From positions 1 to 13,977 of the forward strand of contig JADCGN010000086.1 of assembly GCA_020249005.1 (NCBI GenBank): DNA of 13,977 nt, read 5' to 3'. Under the pieces are notes generated by a model that worked only from the letters and a program-made list of their open reading frames with translations, was not told the DNA's origin and did no database searches. Position numbers and translations under genes: made by a program. This stretch comes from Alphaproteobacteria bacterium. GTDB lineage: Bacteria; Pseudomonadota; Alphaproteobacteria; UBA2136; UBA6156. Positions 6,219 through 13,977 of this stretch are shown here, piece by piece; positions within the stretch are counted from its first letter, which is position 1; every line of letters starts with the position of its first letter.

Positions 6219-7899
6219 ACCCAAGAAGCCACGCCCCCGCACCGCCCGCCACCCCTGGCTGGCGCATTACCCGGCGCATGTGCCCGCCACCGTGGCGGCG
6301 CCCAAGGGCGGGCTGCCGCAGATTTTCCTCAACAGTGTGGCTGCTTATCCCACCCGGCCCTACCTAACTTTTCTAGGCCGGACGTTCGATTACACCGCCA
6401 TCCACACCCGCGCCACCGCGCTGGCGGCGGCCCTGCAGGGGTTACGGTTGCCGCCCCACAGCCGTGTGGCGTTGTGCCTGCCCAACTGCCCGGCCTATGT
6501 GGCGGCGTTTTGGGGTACCTTGCTCGCCGGGCATGTGGTGGTGAACCTCAACCCGCTGCTGACCGCCGTCGAACTGCACCATGAATTGGTCGACAGCGGC
6601 GCCAGCGTACTGCTCACCTTTAACCTGCACCCCACCTTCGGCAAATTGCAGGAAGCCGTGCGCGGCAGCGCCGTAAAACAGGTATGGGTGGCCGACTTGG
6701 CCGCCGATATGCCCGACCTCACCGCCTTCGGCTTTAAGCTACTGAAGTGGCGCGACCGGGTCCGCACGTTGCCCCCGGGTTGGTACTGGAAGTACGAGAT
6801 GATGGGCCACTTTGCCGATTTTAAACCCGTACCGTTGCGCGGCAGCCAACCGGCCCTGTTGCAATACACCGGCGGGACTACCGGCACCCCCAAGGCGGCG
6901 ATCCTGACCCATGCCAGCTTGCTGGCCAACACCACCCAGGTACGGGCGTGGCTGGGGGCGCCGCGGCCGGAAGGCGAGGTGATGGTGGCCGTGCTGCCGC
7001 TCTTTCACGTCTTTGCGCTCACCGCGATTCTCAACCTGGGTACGGCGATCGCCGCCCATCTGGTGCTGATGCCCCAGTTTGCCTTGCCCACGCTGCTTAA
7101 AATCATCACCCGCTATCAACCCACCTTGCTGCCAGGCGTGCCGACCCTCTTTAACGCCTTGGCCACCAACCCCAAGGCGGCGAAGGTGAACCTGCGCTGC
7201 TTGCGCTTTTGCATTTCGGGCGGCGCGCCGCTGCCGCAGGCGGTGAAGCAGGCGTTTGAAGCCAAAACCGGCGCCCGGGTGGCGGAAGGCTATGGCCTAA
7301 CCGAAGCCAGCCCGGTGTTGGCCTGCAACCCCAGCATCGGTGAAGCCACGCCGGGCAGCGTGGGCTACCCGTTGCCCGGCACCGCGATTCAAATCCGCAG
7401 CGACAAGCCGCCCTTTGCGGTGAAAAAGCCCGGCGAGATTGGTGAAATCTGGGCCAAAGGACCGCAGCTGATGGCCGGTTACTGGCACAACCCTGCCGCC
7501 ACGGCGCAGGTGCTGCGCCGCGGTTGGCTGCGCACCGGAGATCTGGGCTTTGTGGACCAATCCGGCGCGCTGCATGTGGTGGATCGCCTGAAAGATATGA
7601 TCATTGTGAACGGCTACAAGGTCTATCCGCGCCAACTGGAAGAGGTGCTGGCCCAACACCCGGCGGTGGCCGAGGTAATTGTGCTGGGGGTGCCCCACCC
7701 CAAAACCGGCGAGGCCCCCAAGGCGTTTGTGACCCTGAAAGGCGCCGCCCAGGCCGAAGAGTTGCGCCGTTGGGCCAATGCCCGCCTGAACAAGCTGGCC
7801 CAGTTGGTGGCGGTGGAAGTGCGGGACGTGTTGCCGAAAACCCTCGTAGGGAAGCTCTCCCGCAAGGAGTTGGCCGCCGCCGAACGCGCCAGCGGTTAG
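6190..7899 (+). CDS. fadD: Long-chain fatty acid:CoA ligase
   Basis: The predicted protein has 569 residues and is an AMP-forming acyl-CoA synthetase, which activates fatty acids with ATP and CoA to acyl-CoA. Adenylation motifs appear in order: YTGGTTGTPK (226-235), YGLTEASP (368-375), TGDLG (449-453), DRLKDMIIVNGYK (465-477), and near the C-terminus VGKLSRKEL with the catalytic Lys at about 555. Length and motif layout fit FadD. The first 25 residues are unusually rich in Pro, Lys and Arg. The ATG at 6190 is chosen because AAGGAAAG precedes it at usable spacing. An in-frame ATG at 6136 would add 18 residues and lies deep inside the preceding gene. The start lies 29 bases inside the acyltransferase-hydrolase gene, and a thiolase gene follows after 48 bases. 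Chain-length preference cannot be read from sequence. Confidence 0.94.
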   Translation: MTLPRQPLPKPKKPRPRTARHPWLAHYPAHVPATVAAPKGGLPQIFLNSVAAYPTRPYLTFLGRTFDYTAIHTRATALAAALQGLRLPPHSRVALCLPNCPAYVAAFWGTLLAGHVVVNLNPLLTAVELHHELVDSGASVLLTFNLHPTFGKLQEAVRGSAVKQVWVADLAADMPDLTAFGFKLLKWRDRVRTLPPGWYWKYEMMGHFADFKPVPLRGSQPALLQYTGGTTGTPKAAILTHASLLANTTQVRAWLGAPRPEGEVMVAVLPLFHVFALTAILNLGTAIAAHLVLMPQFALPTLLKIITRYQPTLLPGVPTLFNALATNPKAAKVNLRCLRFCISGGAPLPQAVKQAFEAKTGARVAEGYGLTEASPVLACNPSIGEATPGSVGYPLPGTAIQIRSDKPPFAVKKPGEIGEIWAKGPQLMAGYWHNPAATAQVLRRGWLRTGDLGFVDQSGALHVVDRLKDMIIVNGYKVYPRQLEEVLAQHPAVAEVIVLGVPHPKTGEAPKAFVTLKGAAQAEELRRWANARLNKLAQLVAVEVRDVLPKTLVGKLSRKELAAAERASG

Positions 7900-7947
7900 G
7901 AATGCTGGTACACTCACGAATAAGTAGACCTGGAAAGGGCCCCAACC

Positions 7948-9117
7948 ATGACCAAACCATCCGCCGCGACCGCCGCCACCCAGGCCGTGATCGTGGCCTA
8001 CGCGCGCAGCCCCTTGACCCCGGCCACCAAGGGGGCCTTGGCGATTGTGCGCCCCGATGACCTGGCCGCCCAGGTGCTGCAGGGTCTGCTGAAAAAGGTG
8101 AAAATCAAGCCCGCCGAGATTGAGGACATCATTTTGGGTTGCGCCTTCCCGGAAGGCGAACAGGGCTTCAACGTGGCCCGCTTGGTGGGCTTGCTGGCCG
8201 GGCTGCCCAAGGGCGTGGCCGGGATGACGATCAACCGCTTCTGTGGCTCTTCCATGCAGGCAATTCATGTGGCGGCGGGCAACATTGCCTTGGGGATGGG
8301 CGAGGTGTTTGTTTGCGGCGGGGTGGAAAGCATGAGCCGCATCCCCATCGGCGGCTACAACCCGCTGCCCAACCCCAAGCTGCACGAACAAGAGCACGGC
8401 GCCTACATGGGCATGGGTGAAACCGCCGAGAACGTGGCGAGCCTGTATAAGATCGACCGCGCCACCCAGGATGCCTTCAGTGCGGCCAGCCACCGCAAGG
8501 CCGCCGCCGCCCAAGCCGCCGGGCAGCTGAAGGACGAGATTATCCCGATCAAACGCCCCGATGGCGTGGTGGTGAAGGAGGATGGCTGCATCCGCCCCGA
8601 GACCACGCCGGAAACGCTGGCCACCCTCAAACCCGCGTTTAAGGACAAAGGCAGCGTCACGGCGGGCAGCTCCTCGCCGCTGACCGACGGGGCCGCCTTT
8701 GTGCTGGTGACCAGCCGTGCCTACGCTGAACGCAACCAGTTGCCCATCCTGGCCGCGATTAAGAGCTTTGCGGTGAGCGGCTGCGCCCCCGAAACCATGG
8801 GCCTGGGGCCGATTGGCGCCACCCAAAAAGCGCTGGAGCGGGCAGGGCTGACAGTGGCCGACTTGGACGTGATTGAACTCAACGAAGCCTTTGCCGCGCA
8901 GGGCCTGGCGGTAATCCGTGACCTAAAATTGCCCAATACCAAGCTGAACCTGGATGGCGGCGCGATTGCGCTGGGCCACCCGTTGGGTGCCACCGGCGCC
9001 CGCATCACCGGCAAAGCCGCCGCGCTGTTGGTGCGGGAAGACAAGCGCTATGCCTTGGCCACCCAATGCATCGGCGGCGGGCAGGGGATTGCCACCATTC
9101 TGGAGCGCGTGAAGTAA
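7948..9117 (+). CDS. fadA: Acetyl-CoA C-acyltransferase (3-ketoacyl-CoA thiolase)
   Basis: The predicted protein has 389 residues, the normal length of a degradative thiolase. It cleaves 3-ketoacyl-CoA with CoA to acetyl-CoA and an acyl-CoA shortened by two carbons. Catalytic residues are all visible: nucleophile Cys99 in NRFCGSSMQ, NEAFA (312-316), His344 in ALGHPLGATGAR, and Cys374 in QCIGGGQG. The start is supported by GGAAAGG upstream and by the usual thiolase beginning AVIVAYARSP a dozen residues in. The next gene begins one base after the stop, so the two are almost certainly co-translated, as with the fadA/fadB and fadN/fadA pairs of known beta-oxidation operons. A biosynthetic acetoacetyl-CoA thiolase has the same signatures, but the beta-oxidation neighbours favour the degradative role. 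The symbol is by analogy. Confidence 0.93.
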   Translation: MTKPSAATAATQAVIVAYARSPLTPATKGALAIVRPDDLAAQVLQGLLKKVKIKPAEIEDIILGCAFPEGEQGFNVARLVGLLAGLPKGVAGMTINRFCGSSMQAIHVAAGNIALGMGEVFVCGGVESMSRIPIGGYNPLPNPKLHEQEHGAYMGMGETAENVASLYKIDRATQDAFSAASHRKAAAAQAAGQLKDEIIPIKRPDGVVVKEDGCIRPETTPETLATLKPAFKDKGSVTAGSSSPLTDGAAFVLVTSRAYAERNQLPILAAIKSFAVSGCAPETMGLGPIGATQKALERAGLTVADLDVIELNEAFAAQGLAVIRDLKLPNTKLNLDGGAIALGHPLGATGARITGKAAALLVREDKRYALATQCIGGGQGIATILERVK

Positions 9118-9118
9118 G

Positions 9119-11446
9119 ATGACCTACGACATCCGCAAAGTTGCCGTCATCGGCGCGGGCGTGATGGGTGCGGGCATTGCCGCCCAATGCGCCAACGCCG
9201 GGTTAGACGTGCTGCTGTTTGACCGCGCCAGCGACGTAGGCGACCCCACCGGCATCGCCAAAGGCGCCATCGAGAAGCTGAAAAAAAGCAACCCGGCCGC
9301 GCTGATGCGCGCCAGCTTTGCCGGCCGTATCACGCCGTGCAACACCCGTGATGACCTGGCCGCGCTGGCCGATTGCGACTGGGTGATTGAGGCGATTATC
9401 GAAAAGCTAGACGCCAAGCATGCGCTCTATGCCGAACTGGCCAAGGTGGTAGGCAAACACACCCTCCTGTCTTCCAACACCAGCACCATTCCGCTGGCGC
9501 AGTTGGTGGCCGGGTTGCCCAAACCCCTGCAACCGCGCTTTGCCATCACCCACTTCTTTAACCCACCGCGCTACATGCGGCTGCTGGAGTTGGTGGGCGG
9601 CCCCGCCACCGCCCCGAGCACGTTGCAGGCGTTGGCCCAGGTGTGCGACGTGACCTTGGGCAAGCAGGTGGTGCATGCTAACGATACCCCGGGCTTCATC
9701 GCCAACCGCATTGGCACCTACTGGCTGCATGCCGCCACCACGCTGGCGCTTGCCCAAAACATCACGGTGGAAGACGCCGATGCGGTGCTGGGCAAGCCTG
9801 CCGGCGTGCCGGGCACCGGGGTGTTTGGCCTCTTGGATTTGGTGGGGTTGGATTTGATGCCGCATGTGCTCAGTTCCATGCAGCAGGCCTTGCCCCAGGA
9901 AGATGCCTTCCAGGCGCTGGGGCCGATCCCCGCGCTGCTGCCCGAGATGATTGCGGCGGGTTACACCGGCCGCAAAGGCAAGGGTGGCTTTTATATGCTC
10001 GATGCCGCCAAGCAGAAGCTGGCGCGCAATCTAAAAACTGGGGACTACGCCCCCGCCCAAAAACCGAAATTGGCGGCGGTGGCCGCCAGCAAAAAGGGCG
10101 GCTTGAAAGCGCTGCTAGAACACCCGTCGCCCCAGGCCCGCTATGCCGACGCCGTGCTGAGCCGTACCTTCGCCTATGCGTTAAGCTTGCTGGGCGAGGC
10201 TGCCAACACGCTGGCCGATTTGGATGCCGGGATGACCTTGGGCTATGCCTGGAAAGAGGGCCCGGCCAAGCAGGTCGATAAGCTGGGCACCGCCTGGTTT
10301 GCGCAGCACCTCACCGCGCTGGGGCTGCCGGTGCCGCAGATTCTGCGCGTGGCCAACGGCCGCCCGCTGTTCACGCGGGGCGCCAAAGGGGCAGCGCTGC
10401 AGCTTACCTTAAAGGGCGATTATGTGCCCATTCCCCGGCCGGCCGGGGTGATTGAATTGGCCGACTTCACCCGCCGTCTGCCGCTCTACAAAAACCTTTC
10501 CGCCGCGCTGTACGACATGGGCGACGGCGTGGCGCTGTTTGCCATGCACAGCAAAATGAACACCTTTGACCCCTTCGCCTTAAGCCTGCTCAAGCGTGCG
10601 CCGAAACTGGCGCAAGCCCGCGGTTTCAAGGCGCTGGTGATTGCCAACCCGGGCGATAACTTCAGCTTCGGCGCCAACCTGCTGATGCTGCAGGTGCTGA
10701 TGTGGCTAAGGCTCTACCCAGTGATTGGTTGGGTGGTGCGCTACGGCCAAAGCGTGATGCAAAGCCTGAAATACGCCCCCATTCCGGTGGTCAGCGCGCC
10801 GCACGGCATGGCGCTGGGCGGCGGGGCCGAGCTGGTGCTGCACAGCCACCACGTGGTAGCGGCGGCGGAAAGCTACATCGGCTTGGTGGAAGCGGGCCCC
10901 GGGATCATTCCCGGCTGGGGTGGCTGCAAGGAATTGCTGGGCCGGGCGTTTGCCAACCCCAAACGCCGTGGCGGGCCGATGCCCGCGATTGCCCAAACCT
11001 TTGAAACCATCGCCACCGCCAAAGTGGGCAAGAGTGCCTATGAATGCATGGACTTGGGCTTTTTGCGTCCGACCGATACCGTGGTGCTGAACCCGGCCCG
11101 CGTGCTGGCCGTGGCCAAGGCCAAGGCGCTGGAACTCGCCGCCCGCGGGCACCCACCGGAAGCCCCGCACAGCTACCCGCTGCCGGGCCCCACCGCGCTC
11201 ACCGCCCTCACGCTGGCGTTGCACGACTTTGCCCTGAAAGGCCTGGCCACGCCGCATGATCGCGTGGTCGGCACGGGGCTGGCCAAGGTGCTGAGCGGCG
11301 GCCAGACCGACATCACCGCCCCGCCGTTGACGGAAGCCGACATGCTGCGCCTGGAAGAGCGCGAGTTCGTGCGGTTGTGCCAAACCCGCGGCACCCATGC
11401 CCGCGTGGCCCATTTGCTGAAAACCGGCAAACCGTTGCGGAATTAA
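9119..11446 (+). CDS. fadN: 3-hydroxyacyl-CoA dehydrogenase / enoyl-CoA hydratase, FadN-type domain order
   Basis: The predicted protein has 775 residues and two enzymes. The N-terminal NAD-binding domain starts at once with VAVIGAGVMGAGIA (GxGxxG at 12-17). The dehydrogenase dyad is His145 in ITHFFNPP and Glu157 in LLELV. A dehydrogenase C-terminal domain follows. The C-terminal part is a crotonase fold with GMALGGGAE (Glu571) and GLVEAGPGIIPGWGG (Glu591). These two Glu residues are 20 apart, as in enoyl-CoA hydratase. The protein would hydrate 2-enoyl-CoA and oxidise the L-3-hydroxyacyl-CoA with NAD+. This order (dehydrogenase first) is that of Bacillus FadN, the reverse of E. coli FadB. 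Unusually, residues about 520-540 of the crotonase part are strongly hydrophobic. The start sits one base after the thiolase stop, with GGAG inside that gene. The symbol is by architecture; fadB is the functional synonym many would use. Confidence 0.92.
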   Translation: MTYDIRKVAVIGAGVMGAGIAAQCANAGLDVLLFDRASDVGDPTGIAKGAIEKLKKSNPAALMRASFAGRITPCNTRDDLAALADCDWVIEAIIEKLDAKHALYAELAKVVGKHTLLSSNTSTIPLAQLVAGLPKPLQPRFAITHFFNPPRYMRLLELVGGPATAPSTLQALAQVCDVTLGKQVVHANDTPGFIANRIGTYWLHAATTLALAQNITVEDADAVLGKPAGVPGTGVFGLLDLVGLDLMPHVLSSMQQALPQEDAFQALGPIPALLPEMIAAGYTGRKGKGGFYMLDAAKQKLARNLKTGDYAPAQKPKLAAVAASKKGGLKALLEHPSPQARYADAVLSRTFAYALSLLGEAANTLADLDAGMTLGYAWKEGPAKQVDKLGTAWFAQHLTALGLPVPQILRVANGRPLFTRGAKGAALQLTLKGDYVPIPRPAGVIELADFTRRLPLYKNLSAALYDMGDGVALFAMHSKMNTFDPFALSLLKRAPKLAQARGFKALVIANPGDNFSFGANLLMLQVLMWLRLYPVIGWVVRYGQSVMQSLKYAPIPVVSAPHGMALGGGAELVLHSHHVVAAAESYIGLVEAGPGIIPGWGGCKELLGRAFANPKRRGGPMPAIAQTFETIATAKVGKSAYECMDLGFLRPTDTVVLNPARVLAVAKAKALELAARGHPPEAPHSYPLPGPTALTALTLALHDFALKGLATPHDRVVGTGLAKVLSGGQTDITAPPLTEADMLRLEEREFVRLCQTRGTHARVAHLLKTGKPLRN

Positions 11447-11521
11447 CTAACAAAGTCAGAGTTTGCTGCACCGCACACTGGCCCCACACCCCATAAGAAC
11501 CAGCAAAATAAGGGAAATACC

Positions 11522-13690
11522 ATGTTCAAAGCCCTCCGCCGCACGCTCGTCACCGGCCCTCTGATGGGCCTGGTGCGCGGCACCTTGCCCCAGATTGGCG
11601 ATACCGAGCGGATTGCCCTGGAAGCCGGCACCACCTGGTTTGAGGCCGAACTGTTCCGCGGCAACCCCGATTTTACCAAGTTACTGGCCTTTCCGGTCAA
11701 GCCGCTCACCGCCGAAGAACAGGCCTTTTTGGCCGGGCCGGTGGAGGAACTGTGCGCCATGGTGGATGACTGGGAGATTGAAAAAACCCAGGATTTGCCG
11801 AAAAAGGTATGGGATTTCATCAAGCAGAAGAAATTCCTGGGGATGATTATCCCGAAAGAATACGGGGGGTTAGGCTTCAGTGCGGCGGCGCATGCCGCCG
11901 TGGTGACCAAAATCGCCAGCCGCAGCGTGGCCACCGCCGTGACGGTGATGGTGCCCAACAGCTTGGGGCCCGGCGAGCTGCTGATGCGTTACGGCACGCA
12001 GGCGCAGAAAGACCGCTACCTGAAGAAGCTGGCGGTGGGCGAAGAGATTCCGTGTTTTGGTCTCACCGAACCCGAAGCGGGTTCCGATGCTGCCAGCGGC
12101 CAGAGTTTCGGCGTGGTGGGCTATAAAACCGTGAATGGCAAGAAGGAACTGGGGGTCTTCCTCACCTTCAACAAGCGCTACATTACGCTGGCCCCGATTG
12201 CCACCGTGGTGGGGCTGGCCTTTCGCCTGAATGACCCGGATAACGTGCTGGGCAAAGGCCGCGAACCGGGCATTACCTTGGCCCTGCTGCCGCGCAGCAC
12301 CAAGGGCCTGGAAATTGGCCGCCGCCATGACCCGATGGGCGTGGGCTTCATGAACGGTCCCTTAAGCGGCAAGGATGTTTTCGTGCCGCTCGAAACTCTG
12401 ATTGGCGGCGCCGCGTACGCCGGGCAGGGCTGGCGGATGCTGATGGAAGCCCTGGCCGCTGGGCGGGGGATTTCATTGCCTTCGTTAAGCGTGGGGGCGG
12501 CCCAGCTTTCCTTACGCGCCGCCGCCAACTACAGCGTGGTACGCCGCCAGTTTGGCCTGAACATCGGCCGCTTTGAGGGGATCCGCGAGCGCCTGGCGCG
12601 CCTGGCCGGCCACACCTATGCCATGACCGCCACCCAGCGCCTGACGGCCGGCGCCGTGGATGCTGGCGAACACCCCGCCGTGGTGAGCGCCATCGCCAAG
12701 GCGTACCTGACGGAAAACATGCGCCTGGCGCTGAACGACGCGATGGATATCCAGGCCGGCGCGGCGATTATCCGCGGCCCGCGCAACATCTTCGCGCGCC
12801 CCTACAGCAGCATTCCGATTGGGATTACGGTGGAAGGGGCCAACATCCTCACCCGCAGCCTGATTGTGTTTGGGCAAGGGGCCATCCGTTGCCACCCGTA
12901 CCTGCAGGCCGAAGTGGAGGCGCTGACCAAGCGCGATAAGCACGGCTTCGATGAGGCCTTCATGGGCCACTTGGGGTATTTGGTGACGAACATCGTCCGC
13001 GCCAAGTTTCATGCCTGGACCTGCGGCTGGTTTGTGAGCACCCCCAAAGGGACGCCGTTTACGGCCGAGTACAAGCACCTGGGCCGCCTCAGTGCCGCTT
13101 TTAGCGTGATTGCCGAAGCCGGGCTGATTACCCTGGGCGGCAGCCTCAAGCGCAAGGAGTACCTGAGCGGCCGCTATGCGGATGCCCTGGCGCACCTGTT
13201 CATCGCCAGCAGCGTGCTGAAGTTCGCGCACGACAACGGCAACCCGCCGCACCACCTGGCCGCCGCGCGCTGGGCGCTGCGCCACAGCCTGCGCGAGGTG
13301 GAACAGGCGCTGCTTGGCGTCATCGCCAACCTGCCCAACCGCCTGGTGGCGGGCTGGTTGCGCCTGGCGGTGCTGCCCTGCGCCAAGCTGAAACCCCATA
13401 CCGACGCCATGCACGACGCCGTGGTGGATGAGCTGTTAAGCCCCAACGGCCGCCTAAAGGACGACTTAAGCCGCCTGATCTTCATCCCCGCCGCCACCCA
13501 CGATGGGCTGGGCAAGCTGGAAGCCGCTTACCAAGCCACCGTGGCCACCGCACCCTTATTGGCCAAACTGCCGAAAGGTGTGAGCGTGGCGGATGGGCTG
13601 GCGCAAGGGCTGCTCACCAAAGCCGAAGCCGCCCAACTGGCCGCCGCGCAGGCGCTGCGCACCGATGTGGTGCAGGTGGATGCGAAGTAA
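11522..13690 (+). CDS. fadE: Large acyl-CoA dehydrogenase, E. coli FadE type
   Basis: The predicted protein has 722 residues and is an FAD-dependent acyl-CoA dehydrogenase, performing the first beta-oxidation step. It closely follows E. coli FadE through TTWFEAELF, IIPKEYGGLGFSA, VPNSLGPGELL, CFGLTEPEAGSDA (178-190), NKRYITLAPIATV, VRRQFG (340-345), TVEGANILTRS with the likely catalytic base Glu438, and FGQGAIRCHPY. After about residue 470 comes the C-terminal extension typical of this subfamily (DUF1974-like). It ends shorter than E. coli FadE (814 residues, by memory). It also lacks that protein's hydrophobic N-terminal segments, starting instead with a short basic MFKALRRTLV. AAGGGAAATACC before the ATG gives a good ribosome site. 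The gene follows the FadN-like gene after 75 bases with no terminator visible, so it probably belongs to the same transcript. Electrons would pass to ETF encoded elsewhere or to a membrane acceptor. Confidence 0.95.
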   Translation: MFKALRRTLVTGPLMGLVRGTLPQIGDTERIALEAGTTWFEAELFRGNPDFTKLLAFPVKPLTAEEQAFLAGPVEELCAMVDDWEIEKTQDLPKKVWDFIKQKKFLGMIIPKEYGGLGFSAAAHAAVVTKIASRSVATAVTVMVPNSLGPGELLMRYGTQAQKDRYLKKLAVGEEIPCFGLTEPEAGSDAASGQSFGVVGYKTVNGKKELGVFLTFNKRYITLAPIATVVGLAFRLNDPDNVLGKGREPGITLALLPRSTKGLEIGRRHDPMGVGFMNGPLSGKDVFVPLETLIGGAAYAGQGWRMLMEALAAGRGISLPSLSVGAAQLSLRAAANYSVVRRQFGLNIGRFEGIRERLARLAGHTYAMTATQRLTAGAVDAGEHPAVVSAIAKAYLTENMRLALNDAMDIQAGAAIIRGPRNIFARPYSSIPIGITVEGANILTRSLIVFGQGAIRCHPYLQAEVEALTKRDKHGFDEAFMGHLGYLVTNIVRAKFHAWTCGWFVSTPKGTPFTAEYKHLGRLSAAFSVIAEAGLITLGGSLKRKEYLSGRYADALAHLFIASSVLKFAHDNGNPPHHLAAARWALRHSLREVEQALLGVIANLPNRLVAGWLRLAVLPCAKLKPHTDAMHDAVVDELLSPNGRLKDDLSRLIFIPAATHDGLGKLEAAYQATVATAPLLAKLPKGVSVADGLAQGLLTKAEAAQLAAAQALRTDVVQVDAK

Positions 13691-13740
13691 ACCAAGGCGT
13701 TGTTGCAAGCCCGGGTTGAAAAGTCGATTGGCATTTTCCT

Positions 13741-13762
13741 GGCCCCGTGGTAGCACGGGGCC
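13741..13762 (+). promoter_or_regulatory. Hairpin abutting the obg start codon
   Basis: GGCCCCGTG (13741-13749) pairs perfectly with CACGGGGCC (13754-13762) around GTAG. T13740 can also pair with A13763, the first base of the obg ATG. No T-run follows, so it is not a typical intrinsic terminator. The only Shine-Dalgarno-like bases (GGGG, 13757-13760) lie inside the stem and only two bases from the ATG. It may limit obg translation, stall read-through from fadE, or protect an RNA end; the structure is seen, the role is inferred. Confidence 0.6.
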
Positions 13763-13977
13763 ATGAAGTTTCTCGATGACGTGGTGTTGAATGTCCGCAG
13801 TGGGGCGGGCGGCAGCGGCTGTGTCAGCTTCCGGCGCGAGAAGTTTGTGGAATTCGGCGGCCCCGATGGCGGCAACGGGGGCAAAGGCGGCTGCGTGTGG
13901 ATTGAGGCCGACCCAAGCCTGAATACCTTGGTGGATTACCGCTTTCGTCCGGTGTTTAAAGCGCAAACCGGGATCCA
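13763..13977 (+). CDS. obg: Obg/CgtA GTPase, N-terminal part (cut by window edge)
   Basis: There are 71 codons before the window ends, with no stop. The start MKFLDDVVLNVRSGAGGSGC followed by VSFRREKFVEFGGPDGGNGG is the glycine-rich N-terminal Obg fold. YRFRPVFKAQTG continues it. The GTPase domain would lie beyond the right edge. Obg is an essential ribosome-associated GTPase that binds the 50S subunit and links ribosome assembly to growth and stress. The ATG at 13763 matches the usual Obg start, but there is no free ribosome binding site upstream: a 9-10 bp hairpin ends at this codon. In many Proteobacteria obg follows rplU-rpmA; here it follows fadE on the same strand after 72 bases. Confidence 0.95.
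   Translation, partial: MKFLDDVVLNVRSGAGGSGCVSFRREKFVEFGGPDGGNGGKGGCVWIEADPSLNTLVDYRFRPVFKAQTGI

Noticed and set aside
7297..8826. Long minus-strand open frame (509 codons) opposite fadD and the thiolase
   Set aside because: Its product is Gly/His/Gln/Ala-rich with no recognisable fold, and the plus strand here encodes thiolase and ligase with all catalytic motifs. Such antisense frames are expected in GC-rich coding DNA.
10706..11413. Minus-strand open frame opposite the FadN-like gene
   Set aside because: Low-complexity composition rich in Gly, Gln, His and Arg, complementary to conserved crotonase codons; no independent signal of coding.
13700..13740. Possible sigma-70 promoter for obg between fadE and the hairpin
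   Set aside because: TTGTTG, TTGCAA and TTGAAA occur, but none has an acceptable -10 at 16-18 bases.

Overview
The window looks like chromosomal DNA of a Gram-negative bacterium, most likely a gammaproteobacterium-like member of Pseudomonadota that I cannot place further. The grounds are a predicted outer-membrane beta-barrel ending in Phe, a lipoprotein with a lipobox, a FadE of the large Escherichia coli type, and an Obg GTPase. Most of the DNA is GC-rich with strong G/C preference at third codon positions. Positions about 1200-2870 are visibly more AT-rich.

Layout. (1) Positions 2-2030, minus strand: a membrane-anchored LytTR-type transcription regulator, followed by the N-terminal ~383 residues of an AGCS sodium:amino-acid symporter that runs off the left edge. 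(2) Positions 2192-2866, plus strand: an outer-membrane beta-barrel protein, divergent from the regulator. Their shared intergenic region holds two direct 12-bp repeats (2059-2070 and 2079-2090) that fit the known LytTR half-site, so regulator, operator and probable target lie together. (3) Positions 2933-2999: two strong hairpins between convergent genes. (4) Positions 3006-3584, minus strand: a small lipoprotein of unknown function. (5) Positions 3840-13690, plus strand: a co-directional lipid cluster. It contains a PlsC-like acyltransferase fused to an alpha/beta-hydrolase, a long-chain acyl-CoA ligase (FadD), a thiolase (FadA), a 3-hydroxyacyl-CoA dehydrogenase/enoyl-CoA hydratase in FadN domain order, and a large acyl-CoA dehydrogenase (FadE). 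(6) Positions 13763-13977, plus strand: the first 71 residues of Obg, with its start codon directly abutting a near-perfect hairpin.

How the genes fit together. FadD would activate fatty acids to acyl-CoA, FadE would make the 2-enoyl-CoA, the FadN-like protein would hydrate and oxidise it, and FadA would release acetyl-CoA. That is every enzymatic step of a beta-oxidation turn, with the electron-transfer flavoprotein encoded elsewhere. The fusion protein overlaps fadD by 29 bases. Its two halves suggest that it esterifies and/or releases acyl chains upstream of activation, but this is inference. The most unusual items are the fusion protein, the LytTR/operator/barrel module and the hairpin over the obg start. 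I saw no tRNA, rRNA, CRISPR array or insertion sequence, and no gene-free stretch longer than 300 bases.
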